A DNA stretch of 64,000 nt from Calliphora vicina (lineage: Eukaryota > Arthropoda > Insecta > Diptera > Calliphoridae): NCBI RefSeq assembly GCF_958450345.1, contig NC_088780.1:36727667-36791666 (forward strand), written 5' to 3'. The position numbers were made by a program, and so were the translations under genes. This document shows, in pieces, positions 24,227 through 35,420 of this stretch; position 1 is the first letter of the stretch, and the number at the start of each line of letters is the position of its first letter. The notes beneath the pieces were generated by a model. That model was not told the DNA's origin and ran no database searches. It was given only the letters and a program-made list of their open reading frames with translations.

Positions 24227-25737
24227 TCCATTGGTTGACAAAACAATGGAAACTTTTCCAAATATTTCATTAGTGGCCTAAAATCTGAAATAATTTTTTA
24301 AAAAATTTTAACATTTTTGTAGTATTTTATTTGTATACTTTTATTAACTTAATTTAACAAAAAACAAAGGACATAATTAATTAAATTCTAAAAATGAGAA
24401 AACAAAATTAAAAGATTTTTTTATTACGCCATTGACAAAACAATGGAAACATAGGTATTATTTTAACAAATATGGTATAAACTTTGCAATAACTCAATAA
24501 TTTGTTGGGTATCCCTTATTTTTTATAACTGCTACACATCGACGATGCATTGAACCAATTAATGAGTCAATGGTCTATTTTGAAATATTTTGCCATTTCC
24601 TTATAACCGCCTCCGATAAATCTTCCTTCCTGGTGTAGTTTTGGGTCCTTATTTTACGATCTACAATTTCCCATAGATTTTCTGGCGATTGGGCAGGCCT
24701 CTTCAAAACACGTACCTCGTTGGATTGTAACCACTCGGAGGTGTGTTTCGGGTCGTTGTCGTGTTGGAATCTCCAAACTTGCCCTGAAAAACATCCCCGT
24801 ACCAAAATATTGCCACCGCCAAACTTTACAGTCTTATTTGTCTAATCTTTTTCCCTTGGTCGTCTTACAAATGATCTCCCATCACTGCCTCTTAAATTGT
24901 ATTTGGATTCGTCGGAAAAGAGGACAGTATTCCATTTCTGTATCGACCAGTTTAAATGATCCCTGGCAAATTGTAGACGAGCAGAAAGGTTCTTTTTAGA
25001 AATGAGTGGTTTTTTCATAGGACGATAGCAACCAAGACCAGCCTCATTTGTCCTGCGACTAACTGTTCGGGTACTTATTTCTAATTTTAGGCTATTAACA
25101 ACCTCTCGAGGAGTTATTTTTGGGAATTTCTTGAACTCTCTCGCTATTAAATTATCTTGTCTAGGAATAGTCTTACGAGGTCTTCCACCTAAATGCTGAC
25201 TTTTTACAGAACCGGTCTCACGAAATTTCTTTATAATTTTGGAAACTGTTGATTTATTTATTGAATATTTGTCACAGATACTTTTTTGTTTCAAACCAGC
25301 TTTAAAATCGTTAATTATTTTATTTTTTAAGTCTTCACAAATCTTAACTTTAGGCATATTCGTTAACTTTGAAAAAAAGCAATTATGCGAAAAACTTAGA
25401 AAAAGAAATTGAAAAATTACCAGAATTTACAAATAAAATAACTGTAAACAGGATGCTTTTTACATCGTTCTTTTAAATATTATTTTCGTTTTACACTTCT
25501 TTCTTGCAGAAGTTTAAAAGTTTCCATTGTTTTGTCAGTAGCGATAGTGAATATTTTTAATTTTGTTCCCTTTTTTTAGAACATAATTAATTATGTTGTT
25601 TGTTTTTCAGTTAATTTATATAAATAAAACTATACAAGTAAAATACTAAAAAAAAAATTTTATTTTAAAAAAATATTTGAAATTTTGGGCTACATATGGA
25701 ATATTTGGAAAAGTTGTTATTGTTTTGTCAACCACTG
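24227..25737 (-). mobile_element. Second Tc1-like transposon with IR/DR ends, inactive
   Basis: The outer inverted repeats share TTGGTTGACAAAACAAT (left, 24231) and GTGGTTGACAAAACAAT (right, read from 25735), then ACTTTTCCAAATATT. The inner copies GACAAAACAATGGAAAC lie at about 24434 and, inverted, at 25519-25537, giving an IR/DR layout. TA flanks at 25738-25739 and 24225-24226. It was inserted into a family C repeat. Confidence 0.87.
24575..25357 (-). pseudogene. Tc1-family transposase with stop and deletions
   Basis: The start is ATG 25357 (MPKVKICEDLKNKIINDFKA). Residues about 1-60 form a paired helix-turn-helix (SICDKYSINKSTVSKIIKKF), followed by the GGRPRK hook-like linker at 78-83. The catalytic FSDESKYNLRGSDG is near 148-161. 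A TAG at 24844-24842 interrupts the frame after RRPREKD. The same frame then continues TNKTVKFGGGNIL...GCFSG, but a block is missing before WRFQHDNDPKHTS (second catalytic Asp). The DLNPI part before ENLWE (catalytic Glu) is also deleted. It ends KWQNISK. It is homologous to, but well diverged from, the copy at 13290-14086. Confidence 0.92.
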
Positions 25738-25830
25738 TACACTTTATGGGGTCGTAAATGAAAAATGTAGAAATTACAAACGGAATGACAAACTTATATA
25801 TACCCTTGCCACTCATGGCGAAGAGTATAA

Positions 25831-26400
25831 AAACGTAACTTCTTCTTTTTCATTTAAATCACCATAACTCGGCCACTTTTCAACCGATGCTTACAACTCT
25901 TTTTCCATTTAAAAGGTGAAACTTATATCTTTCAATCAAAGGAAACAATTTGAAAATAGGTTTCAAAAGAACATATTTGTGATGTTTTGAAGTTGTAACT
26001 ATAAGAATACCGTTATTTCACTAAAATGATGTGATCGAGAAAAACTATATGTATTTTCGTACACTATTGACAATTAAAAACAAAAGTCCAATTAGAAATG
26101 CCTGACTTTGCAAATGGAGTTATCTATCGTTCACCAACACAAATACAGCTTTAGCTTTGGGCATCCCTGGTTTACAGCAAATCTGTGTTAAATTTTTTGT
26201 ATTAAAACCTAATATGACGCCATAATGAGAATGAAATAATAAACGAGAATTGTAGTAACTTTTCGCTCTACAAGATCGGAGATTATTACTTGATACAGTT
26301 CTCTTCCATGATCTGGACTGTCTTAAAGATGTGTTACCAACGAATCTAATCAAATTTGTCAGAAATACCGGTTAGATCACAACTGGAGCACATGACTCAC
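25831..26400. other. Intronic or flanking sequence; no confident exon
   Basis: If the host gene continues leftwards this is intron. A 77-codon minus-strand frame at 26120-26353 could be an exon, but its splice signals are weak (see rejected items). Confidence 0.45.
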
Positions 26401-26408
26401 AAAGTCGT

Positions 26409-26468
26409 CCAGTCAAGAGATGACTTGACTGGAGGCCTTGTGGACCACAAGGCCTCCGAGTGGACTCG
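26409..26468. other. Three abutting perfect hairpins
   Basis: CCAGTCAAG / CTTGACTGG (26409-26432, 6-base loop), GGAGGCCTTGTGG / CCACAAGGCCTCC (26431-26457, 13-bp arms around one base) and CGAGT / ACTCG (26457-26468, loop GG) share their boundary bases. The stretch is GC-rich compared with its surroundings. In the minus-strand gene it lies about 100 bases past the donor at 26569. Function unknown. Confidence 0.85.
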
Positions 26469-26569
26469 CTTAATTTGCGAGCAACCATCTCAACCTAATG
26501 TAAATAGCAGTTTTGTGTATTCAAATTTAACTTATTCTAATATATATAATACTACAATCAAACACTCAC

Positions 26570-29211
26570 CTCTTTTTCAAACTCCTCTCGTACATTGGCA
26601 CTGCCCAGCGAGCTAGATTGCGTAGGAATGTAACCAAACGATTGTATGGCTGGCAAACGTTTCACTAGCAAAGGTCCTTTAAATATATTGCCACCGTTTT
26701 GGCCGTAGCTGCTGCCGTAATGATGATAACCTACACCACCACTGCCGTACAGCAGTGATGAGGGCGAAGAGGAAGTAGAATGATCGTGTTCGAAATGAAA
26801 GATGGTGGTCTGATCACTGCAATTTGATTGCACTTCATCGAGACATTTCTGTGATGACGAGGTATGAGATTCAATGGTTTCCGTACTCAACCAGACGGGA
26901 CTGGAGAGACGATCGTGATGTAAAACAATGGGCGTGGAATAGGATTTCTTTTGCGGCAACAGAGAACGTACGGTTAAAGCTGGTGATGTGGGTGAGTTTA
27001 GTAAAGGTGATGGTGGTGATGTATTATTGTTGGTTTCACTATAATCTTTTAGCTCGTTTAAGACACTCGCGTTTTTGGGATTTATTTCTTCGATTTCTTC
27101 TTCGGTTTCTTCGTTAATTTCTTTAGTTATGGTGTGTTTGGGTGAGTATTGAAATTTACGCGTTAGAGTTGGTGTTAGTTTTAGATTCAAAGAGGGACTA
27201 TGACATTTTTGTGCGAAATCATTGTCCAGAGAAGCGCGACGATAGTTTGTGACCGGTAGTTGGGTTATATAGGAGGATTTTAAACGTCCATGATTATCAT
27301 AACGTAGAGTTCTTTTGGGGGTATGAAATTCACTTGAGGAGGCTGAGAAATTTTTACACGGTGCACTATTATTGTTATTATTATTTATATGGCCATTTGT
27401 ATTTAAAGAGTTTAGAACGTTTTTATTTAATTGTTGATTTGAATGCACTATTCCCGCGTAATTGCCGTTTGGATTAAGATTTTCTATTATTTCACTGTTC
27501 ACATTTAATGGGTCAGAGGACTTTTGCTCTGGCTGGCGATTACGATAGGAGGGAAAACAATTTAACAATTCACATCTCTCGGGCGTTATAGATCGCTCCT
27601 GAGAACGCGCACTTGGAATTTCACGCGGCAAAGATTGCTGTTGTACGAGTGACGATTGTTTTTCAAACTTTTGCAATTTACGATAAAACTTTTGAGGATC
27701 ATAGGAAGATGATTCCTCTTGAACAGAGTCCGTTAAGGGTTTGGGCGGCACCGGTGGTGCTGTTTTCTGAGAACGCAAGGAATTCCGTATGTACAATTGG
27801 CGGGCAAACGAACACGTATCAAAATTACTGCCGTAATTACGAGGCAGAGACGAAGACAAGCCACAATCGTCTAAGCTGAGATCTACTTGAACGGTTTCGT
27901 TACGCACGGGTATTTTTAGCGGTTTTGTGATATTGTTATTGTAATTATTATTGTAGTTGTTGTTATTATTAAGGCCAGTAGCATATGGTATGAACTGATC
28001 ACTGTGGGATTTATCAATTGTATAACAACAATTTGTAGGCGTTTGTACACTATGCGCGCGTGACGTTTTATTATGATCCAAATCAATATAATAACGATCG
28101 CGTTTTTGTTGCTGGTTCAGCGGCTGCTGTTGTAGTTGCTGTTGTTGTATATATTCATTTTTATTTTTAAAATTATTCGTTTCGTATTGTAGAGTTGCTG
28201 TTGTTGTAGCAGAATGTATATTTTCTTTTAGATCGTTGTCGTCATAAGTTTCCTCAACATCATTACTCACACATTCCGTAAACCGTTTGATTTGATTTTC
28301 ATTTTCACTCGAAGACAATGGCGACTGCGACGACGAGTATTTATTGTTCACTATGCCAATATCTTCATCCGTAACAAAGCGATACGACGACAATTCAGAG
28401 ACTGTTTCCGAATCTGAACGCTGATAATGATCGGAGCCAAGTGAGGTGGATTTGGGGTGTTTGGTATTTTGGCCATTATTTGTTGCTGTTCGATTGCCAT
28501 TCGATTGTCGTCGTCCACTGCTCATGCTCTCACAGCAATGCTCACAACGGAGAAAGCCACCTCCTACACCTCCACCACCGCCACCACGTGGTGTATTCGT
28601 TATTTGTTGTTCGCTATTGATCGTGTTGGGTGGCTCTCCATTTTCCATTTCGTATGAGCAGGTTTGTAGGAAACATCCCTGTGTTTTGGACATTTTATGG
28701 CTGCTGTTGTTGTTATTATTGTTGTTAATTGTTGCACATATTGCTGCATTGTTGTTATTGTGGTTGTGGTTGTTGTTGGTATTTGAAAATTGTTGAGCAT
28801 TTGTGTTGGCAATAGAGGTGGAATTGCAGTTGTCAAGTGCCAGATGATTGTATGATGTTGCTGCTGCTGTTGTTGTCTGCTCATAGCGTAACGAACGATG
28901 TTTCAACAACATGGATCTTGTTGATGTGTTGAATTTCCTAGAGGCCGGTGATGATGATAATGACGATGATGTTGGTGTTGAAGGTGGTGTGGGTGTTGTT
29001 GCTGTTGGTGAAGGTGGTGAAGTGTGTTGAATTTGTTGCCGTTTTCGAAATTGCTCATACGTTAAAGGCATGTGTATGGTGGCTTCAGCTGTTTGATTTG
29101 TTAGAGGATCATTTAATTTCTTATAGCTGGATCTAACAGGTCTTCGTAGTTGACTTAAATTTGGTGTAGCCGGCAAAGATATTGATTTTTTCGTCGAGTG
29201 TGTTGCTATTT
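26570..29211 (-). CDS. Large internal coding exon of an unidentified fly gene; low-complexity protein with an SH3-binding motif
   Basis: The minus strand is open for about 880 codons, by far the longest frame here. The acceptor is TTGACAG|AAATAGC and the donor is AAAGAG|GTGAGT, ending in phase 0. The open frame starts upstream at a TTG inside the intron, so no initiator lies in this exon. Numbering from that TTG: a basic Ser/Thr segment with KSISLPATPN (11-20), Ser/Thr/Pro-rich 66-95, poly-Asn runs near 147-171 and 417-429, poly-Gly 212-221, a RCEHCCE cysteine cluster near 224-230, Gln-rich 358-371, the class II proline motif PPVPPKP (489-495), a charged helix-like stretch DPQKFYRKLQKFEKQ (507-521), an acidic EEIEEI patch near 707-712 and a Gly/Tyr-rich patch 825-843. 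No enzyme domain is visible. The composition suggests a largely disordered scaffold or signalling protein, which is inference. It joins exon 36811-37043 in matching phase. I do not recognise the gene. Confidence 0.9.
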
Positions 29212-30232
29212 CTGTCAAACTAATGTCAATTTTATTTTTAGCTTTACAATTTTTTTATTTAGAATTCGAAACACATAAAAACGCATCATAGACACACAGA
29301 CAGTGTAGAGTAGAGTATAAGTAAGTATGCATCATCGTCAACATGAACATCAGAACAGCCCCATCAGAGTCATTAAAATGCACACCGAAATACAAAAATA
29401 AAATCGTTGTTGTACATTTGTTTTTGGTTCAGCGTCATTTTTCCCATTATTCAGCAGCCGGCAGTCAGTCACACAGCAAATGTTGGACAAAAAATAACAG
29501 CAACAAAAATTGTTCATTTATGAAATGAAACCAAAATAAAGAAAAAAGGAAAAAAAAAAGAGAAAATTTTGAAAATTATTTTTAAAAATAAATTTTTGCT
29601 AAGCTTACAAATAAATTGTATTTATTATACTTTTTTTTGGTATTTTCAAATTGTGTATTTTCCTACAAAATATTTGTGTCTTTGTGTCTGTTCTTTTTTT
29701 CAACTACAACAATAAAATCTCATAGAAAAAGAGCAAAAACACCCATAAAGAGTTTAGATTTATATTTAAATTATGACCCATATTTAATAAGACAATTTTC
29801 TATTGAATTGTTTTCTTTATTTTAGGTTTATTTTCCTTAAACTATTGTTTATTTATTTTTCTGCCCTAAACTATTTATTTAGTTGAAGTGTTTTTTTCTT
29901 TTTGTGTAATTGTTTTAATATGAAATTATTTTTTTTTTTTTAATTGAGAAAATATTTCTCACTTTCTCAAGTGTTTAACATAATAAACACTGTTTATTTG
30001 TGTATCCCTTTAATTAGCTTCTAATTTAATAAAATTAATGGTATTTTGACCGGCATTGCATTTGTATTTGCATTATTTACATTAACAAATTTCTTTATCA
30101 TTAAATATACTGATTTCATTCAGTACAAACTAGAGCAATTTCAATGAACAATAGCAAATATTAATAAACGAACGTCAATATCCATTAAAAACTAGTGATG
30201 GTCAAATTAGGTTCATTATACCTCTTCTAAAG

Positions 30233-30735
30233 GGTGTTTTTTAAGGCCCATAGAACTTGAAATTGTAAAAATTAACACAGAAAAGTAAATTTTAATCCAA
30301 AAAGTTTGTTTATTCGAAAAATCAATACATAAAATTAATGAAAATGATTTCGGGCATGTTGTTCACGAAATCATTTTCAAACATTGCTGACCCTATGCCA
30401 CGATTAACACGAACAAAGTTTGCCTCCAAGGCATCAATTGTAGCTGGTTTATCAGCATAAACCAGTGAATTCATGTCGGCTCAGAGGTAATAATCGAGAG
30501 GTGTCAAATCGCACAACCTTGAAAGCCAATTGATAGGTCCATTTTTCGAAATCAAGTTATCGACAAATTTTGATTTCATTAACTCGATGGTTGCGGTCGC
30601 CGTATGCCAAGTAGCGCCATCCTGTTGAAACCACATCTCGCCCGAAACAATTTTATCGATATTTTCAAACAACAAATCATTGATAATGGTGCGGTAACGA
30701 TCTGAGTTAATAAAATTTCCCTAATTAATTTGCCA
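30233..30735 (-). pseudogene. mariner-family transposase relic, C-terminal half
   Basis: The minus strand reads GEMWFQQDGATWHTATATIE, which carries the second catalytic Asp, then NLISKNGPINW, LTPLDYYL and, after a stop, a tail with PATIDALEANFVRVNRG. The right-hand end of the relic stops near 30735 (GATCTGAGTTAATAAAATTT) and the N-terminal half is absent. The left end has GGGTGTTTTTTAAGG (30233-30247), plausibly the terminal inverted repeat. It is related to the copy at 20740-22440 but separately decayed. Confidence 0.85.
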
Positions 30736-30769
30736 CGTAAAAAAAAAACAGAAGGTTAACATTTTACAC

Positions 30770-31640
30770 ATCACTGAATAGGGGATTTTGTCTACTTTTC
30801 AAAAATATATATAACTTTTGACAGCTAAAAAAATCATGGAATACTTTTTTGAAAAACATGCAAAAAATCCTTTTTATTGAATTTTTGCAAAGATACACAT
30901 TTTTCAAATTCAAATTTTATTTATGAATATTTTTTAATGAAATTTTACATTATATACAATAAATCTTTTTATTGAAATTGAAAAATAAAAACAAATTTTG
31001 AAATTTGTTATCAGGAAGTTTTTAAAAATCCCAAAAATGGGATTTTTTTTAGTTTTTTTTTATTTTATCCATACCATGGTCGATGTTATCGGAACCGTTT
31101 ACAAAATAATAAAAAAACATATTGAGCCATCTAAAATAGGTCACAATTTTTTTATATCGACTATGCAGTTTGAGAATTTTTGGTCTGAAGTTGTATTTTA
31201 CATAAAAAAAGCGTTTTTTTCGATTGACCTGGTCCCCTAGGTATTAAAATGGTTCAAATTTTTTTTCTTTTAAAATATTTTATGTAAAGTTAGTTTTCAA
31301 AAATTATAAAGTCCTCATATATCTTCATAGAAATTTTATAGATAACTTAAAAAGAAGAAAAACACTTTTTCCCCAAAAAACTTGCGAAAAATCACTTTTT
31401 TAAATATTTTTTTTTTTAATTCAAATGCATATAACTTTGACAATTATATTAGTTTTTATTCTAATAATGGCAACATGGAGAAAATCTGAATAGAGTATTT
31501 TGACCAGCTGTTATCAATAAACTGGAGTAAGGAGGGTAAAAATATTGAAAATTTAATTTTCAAATGCGAATATCTCCAAAGAAATAAGAAGATTTTCTAT
31601 ATATGTTATTTTTTGGAAATTGGAACAAAAACGAATAAAT
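30770..31640 (-). repeat. Family D repeat, inverted relative to 49190-50070
   Basis: Landmarks in reverse complement to the 49-50 kb copy: the GGACCAGGTCC region (31226-31240), TACCATGGTCGATGTTATCG (31072-31091) and AAACTGGAGTAAGGAGGGTA (31519-31538). It is AT-rich and non-coding. Confidence 0.72.
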
Positions 31641-32159
31641 AGTTTCGTTTTAAAAATTCAACATACCCGGGGTGTCCTACATTGGGGACCCTTAGACGTG
31701 GCCCATTAGGTCCCAATTCAAAACTTAAACTTGACAACACTTCCTCTTTGAGCATGTGAAATTTCGTTTAAACCGTATTAAAATCTATCATCACCATTGT
31801 TGAAAATCATACCAAAGGGAATAATTGTTAGCGAATTAGCTATATAAACAGTTTTTATGCTCTCCTGAAAACGTTTGTTTTCTAAGATAAAGGGTTTTGA
31901 GTCCAAAAACTTGTTGAAATTTCCACAGTCAAAATTCGTAAAGTGTAAATCCTTCATGTATATCTTGAATAATCGTGATAAAGGTGGCTTTAGACGATAA
32001 GACTTTACGTACGACGAGAAAATAAAATGAAAATTCACCAGTATTGCAAAAAAAATCCATTGAGTGTTACTTTTTGGTTTTACACGATCCGTTTTGGCGA
32101 AAGTAAAGTAGTGGCTCCAGATATTTTCAATATCTGTTGTTGTAGATTTGATCCCATTG
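31641..32159. other. Unassigned stretch, probably retrotransposon-derived
   Basis: A 128-codon minus frame (31778-32164, containing SHYFTFAKTDRVKPKSNTQW) opposes the reverse-transcriptase scrap that follows on the plus strand. I do not recognise it. GGGGTGTCCTACATTGGGGA near 31670 is relatively GC-rich. Confidence 0.35.
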
Positions 32160-32300
32160 AACAAATTCTGGGTTCATTCAAGGCTCCGTTCTTTATCCTA
32201 CTCTATTCGTTATTTTTCTAAACGACCTTCTACGTCAAATTTCCAACCATATCTATTATTTTGCTGATGATAGCAAAATTTGCCATTAATATTAATCGGA
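32160..32300 (+). pseudogene. Non-LTR reverse transcriptase fragment
   Basis: In one plus frame the sequence reads IQGSVLYPTLFVIFLNDLLR and then YYFADDSKICH. These are the QGS-LSP-LF and FADD motifs of non-LTR reverse transcriptases. It is truncated on both sides. Confidence 0.78.
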
Positions 32301-32359
32301 ACCTTGAGACAATATCTGATTGGGGTCGTGCAAATCATCAATTTTATTATGTTTCTGGA

Positions 32360-32945
32360 CGATCAATTGTTACAGTGAACCAGAGTTCAGTAGGTAATGA
32401 ACCACGAAGAACCGTTGCTCGACCTGGTCGCACTGGAGAATCTGAGGATGGTGTACATCGCTGCGGCGCATTCTAAAAGTTGATCTGGGGATGTTTCCAT
32501 ATAATATTCTATTGGTTAGGGATACATAACACGGCTACATTATGCCAATAGATGAATTTGGCTTGCGAGAGAAAATTATTAATTTTTGAACAATCTCATT
32601 ATGAGCGATGGAAATCCGCGATTGGTGATTCTGCGAGATCTTTTAATTACCAAATAATTTGGAAATTAAAAGATCTAAACCCTCGAAACCCAGATTTGAC
32701 GGCCCCTGTTTTTTGGAGGTTTCTTGAAGGAATACGGTTATGTTAACAAACCACAAAATATTCAGCAACTTAAGCAGAATATTCGCACAGAAATTACAGA
32801 ATTGGAGCTAGAAACGTTAAGCAATGTAATGCGAAACGTCTTGAAAAGTGTCATTAACTGCCATAAAGAAAATTATCGTAATGTTTCATACTTCGCAAAA
32901 AAAAAATGTATAATTTATACTTTCATTTAAAAAAAATATAAAATA
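32360..32945 (+). pseudogene. mariner/Tc1-superfamily transposase relic
   Basis: The plus strand gives a broken N-terminal part (RILKVDLGMFPYNILLVRD), a deletion, then IWKLKDLNPRNPDLTAP and KEYGYVNKPQNIQQLKQNIR followed by VMRNVLKSVINCHKEN. The DLTAP...YVNKP..IQQLK..I order is characteristic of the C-terminus of insect mariner-like transposases. Most of the catalytic core is lost. It ends in CAAAAAAAAAATG and an A-rich tail near 32940. Confidence 0.78.
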
Positions 32946-33036
32946 AAATAGTTATAACCATTTAAAATCAGTGTGTCGAAGTTGGGCCACCCCGTATGTG
33001 TCGGTGCTTCTATCTACAGATTCGCTGCAGCACCTC

Positions 33037-33282
33037 ACAATGGGGCAGAATAAAAACTTTTTGGAAATAAATTTGGCTTTTGTTTCCCATCGGATTTCAA
33101 AGATTTTTATATTTTTGGTACCCTACTTTGAGCGCCTATAGTGCATTTATATTGGAATATATATATGGAATATAGGGTATTTTAATAACTTAAACTCGAA
33201 TACTCCATATATACGCCCACGTCAAATTTTATCCCGATCGGACAAGCCGTTTAGAAATACCAGATTCTTCTCCACTGTGCAC
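33037..33282. mobile_element. Family A miniature copy with both ends
   Basis: The left end is CAATGGGGCAGAATAAAAAC. The right end, read on the minus strand, starts GCACAGTGGAGAAGAATCTG and continues with the usual family A start (TTTCTAAACGGCTTGTCCGA). So both termini carry the family A 'start' in inverted orientation, within 250 bases. Confidence 0.75.
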
Positions 33283-33289
33283 CGTAGTA

Positions 33290-33507
33290 ATGTGGGTTGC
33301 ATTTCCATACAATGTGTTCTGCTGAAATTAAGAAACTTATTCCTGATACCCGAAGATTTTTACGTAATGCTCGATTTTCGTCAAGAACTTATCCCTTTGC
33401 GGTCGATTGCCCCGTGGACCGCACAATACACTACAGGGAATATTCATTATGCATTAGCTGTTCTGTTTGTATGTCCAGCAAACTTCGTGCTGAAGTCTTT
33501 CCTGTTA
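33290..33507 (+). pseudogene. Non-LTR retrotransposon 3' region, part 1 (continues at 35358)
   Basis: The plus strand reads CSAEIKKLIPDTRRFLRNAR, FAVDCPVDRTIHYRE and AEVFPVTY. This is a common C-terminal segment of jockey/I-type ORF2 proteins (…LPAEVFP.TYN). The frame is interrupted at 33507 by the jockey-like insertion and continues after it with NVEKFKSNAYKHYSRFP at 35361-35411. Confidence 0.82.
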
Positions 33508-35348
33508 CTTATTGTTTAACGTTTATTTATTTACCGAATCTGCCTTACTTAGTTAGGCCTTACAATAAGTCATAAAATTTTATAACTAAAATTAAAACTA
33601 AATGCTCTCTGACGGGAGCGTTGACGTACATATGGACCACATCTTAGCTGGGCGGTAGATCGGCTCTACGAAGCCTTGATCTTGTTTGGGTCTGTGTGAG
33701 ATGTCTTGCAAGCGGGTTCTGGTGGTACCGTAATTTTATGATGTATTTCTCACGGACATTCTTGAATTCATCTTTAACTATCGGTACTTGTAAGTCTCTA
33801 TGGATGTTCTCATTTCTTATGTACCAAGGTGCACCTGTCATTGTCCTAAGAATTCTCGATTGGGCCCTCTGTATAAGTTCAATACTGGAATTACTGGCCG
33901 TTCCCCACAATTGGATTACATATGTCCAGATGGGTTTTAAAACACATTTATACAGGACGACTTTATAGTCAAGGCTTAATTTTGATTTTTCATTGAGTAA
34001 CCAGTGAAGGCTAGAGGCTCTTAACTTCATGTGAAGTCTCTTGGCCTCTATATGACGACGCCACGTAAGTCGTCTATCCAAGTGAATAACAATTTATGTA
34101 ACAGTAACTGTCTGTGGAATGTTTATGTTATTTAGTGTGATAGGTGGACAATTTACTCGTATTCTCCAGTTATTCAACCATATCTCCACGAGTCTCAGAT
34201 AATTGGCCAATTTCGTAGAAGCTACCTGCGGATCTGCATGTGAGCTAAGTATTGACGTATCATCAGCGAATGTTGATATGGTAAGTCCATCACACACAGG
34301 CAAGTCAGAAGTATATATCAAATAAAGTGTTGGTCCGAGAAGACTTCTCTGTGGGACACCAGCTTTAATTTCATAATTTCCTGTTACATAATCACAATAT
34401 TTCACTCTAAAAACTCGGTCTGATATGTATGACTCCAGCAATCGATGCGTACTTGGTGGCAGTAGACACTTAATTTTGTGAATTAACCCCTTATGCCACA
34501 CCTTGTCGAAGGCTTGGGCGATGTCCAAAAAGATAGCACAGCAGTATTTTTTATTTTCAAAAGATTTTCTGATCTCTCCAGTCAATCGGTTAATGGTTCC
34601 GTGTTGTTCACGAAAACCAAATTGATGAACTGGGATAATATTTTGGTTTTTTAAGTATGGCATAATTTTACATTACAATATATTCTCAAATAACTTTGAT
34701 ATGCATGGCAGTAACTTATAGGTCTGTATGAAGACGGCATTGTTAAATCTTTTCCTGGTTTGTGATCATTATGATCTGAGCAATTTTCCAATTTGTCACT
34801 AAAACGCCTAGTCTAATGATCGCAGAAAACAATACAGATAGCACAATTATAGCTATATTCGGTAGGTTTTTAATCATGGATGGCGTAATTTTGTCATATC
34901 CTGGAGATTTTTTTGTATTTATGTTATTTTTGATAACTTTTCGGACGTCCTCGTGACTTACTCTGATATGATCATCCGCTGTCTCATGAATAGGAGGATT
35001 TTCCAGTACAAAATCATTGTTGGCTGGATTTGGCTTAAATACACTACGTAAGTGCTCGGCAAAAATTAATACTTTGTCCTTAGCATTTCTTGCCCAATTA
35101 CTGTCAGCTTTTCTCAACGGAGTTTTTCCCTCAACCGGTGGTTTGATATTACGTGTGGCTTTCCAAAGAGAAAAGTTCGTATGTTCAGTATTCTTCAAAA
35201 TCTCAATGTATCTTCTGTTTCTGCGATCCTCTTCTAAACAAAGGGCTCTCTTCAGTTTTCTAGTAGCGATGGACAGCCACTGCTTTGCAGCAGGTGATCT
35301 ATTTTGTTGCCACTCTCTTCTAAGCTTTCTCTTTTCCAGAAGCAATCG
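33508..35348 (-). mobile_element. 5'-truncated jockey-like non-LTR retrotransposon
   Basis: Flanked by the duplicated bases TTCCTGTTA at 33499-33507 and 35349-35357. The minus strand carries the end of ORF2 and a short 3' region with AATAAATAAACGTTAAACAA. Because the interrupted reading frame of another element resumes exactly after the second TTCCTGTTA, the boundaries are firm. The 5' endonuclease part is missing, as is usual for reverse-transcribed copies. Confidence 0.9.
33644..35345 (-). pseudogene. jockey-like ORF2 (reverse transcriptase), broken into three frames
   Basis: Frame 35345-34743 holds the pre-RT region and the RT entry motif KKSPGYDKITPSMIKNLP. Frame 34663-34094 holds the RT core with IFLDIAQAFDKVWHKGL (motif A), AGVPQRSLLGPTLYLIYTSD and FADDTSILSSHAD (catalytic DD). 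Frame 34081-33644 holds the C-terminal part (RRLTWRRHIEAKRLHMKLRA, KPIWTYVIQLWGTASNSSIE). The endonuclease is absent and at least two interruptions separate the frames, so the copy cannot encode a working protein, although most motifs are well preserved. GVPQRS instead of the usual GVPQGS is a further change. Confidence 0.92.
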
Positions 35349-35357
35349 TTCCTGTTA

Positions 35358-35420
35358 ATTTCAATGTAGAAAAGTTCAAATCGAATGCCTACAAACACTA
35401 TTCCCGCTTTCCTCGCTCCC
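35358..35420 (+). pseudogene. Non-LTR retrotransposon 3' region, part 2
   Basis: Plus-strand NVEKFKSNAYKHYSRFP continues the frame of 33290-33507 after the jockey-like insertion. It ends at a junction near 35420 with an opposite-orientation fragment of a similar element. Confidence 0.8.

Larger units (their letters stand above)
23640..25830 (+). repeat. Family C dispersed repeat, split by a Tc1-like element
   Basis: Left part about 23640-24226: TTTTTTCCTTATATCTCAGC, TATGAATCATGTATGTAAGT, GTTGATTTCAACATACAGAC, GACGGACATGGCTATATCGA. The right part resumes at 25738 with TATGGGGTCGTAAATGAAAA and ends in the palindrome TATACCCTTGCCACTCATGG at about 25799. An uninterrupted version of this junction is at 39540-39690. 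Confidence 0.82.

Noticed and set aside
26120..26353. Possible third exon of the host gene (minus frame with SCRAKSYYNSRLLFHSHYGV)
   Set aside because: A CAG acceptor in the right phase (before TCCAGATCATGG) and a GTGAAC donor exist, but the pyrimidine tract is weak and the peptide shows no similarity to anything I know. Without transcripts it cannot be supported.
28446..28796. 116-codon plus-strand frame opposite the large exon
   Set aside because: It is the antisense of the poly-Asn/poly-Gly coding region; Leu and Pro runs are complements of those codons.
31778..32164. 128-codon minus-strand frame
   Set aside because: Opposes a reverse transcriptase scrap on the plus strand; no motif, start context or splice sites.
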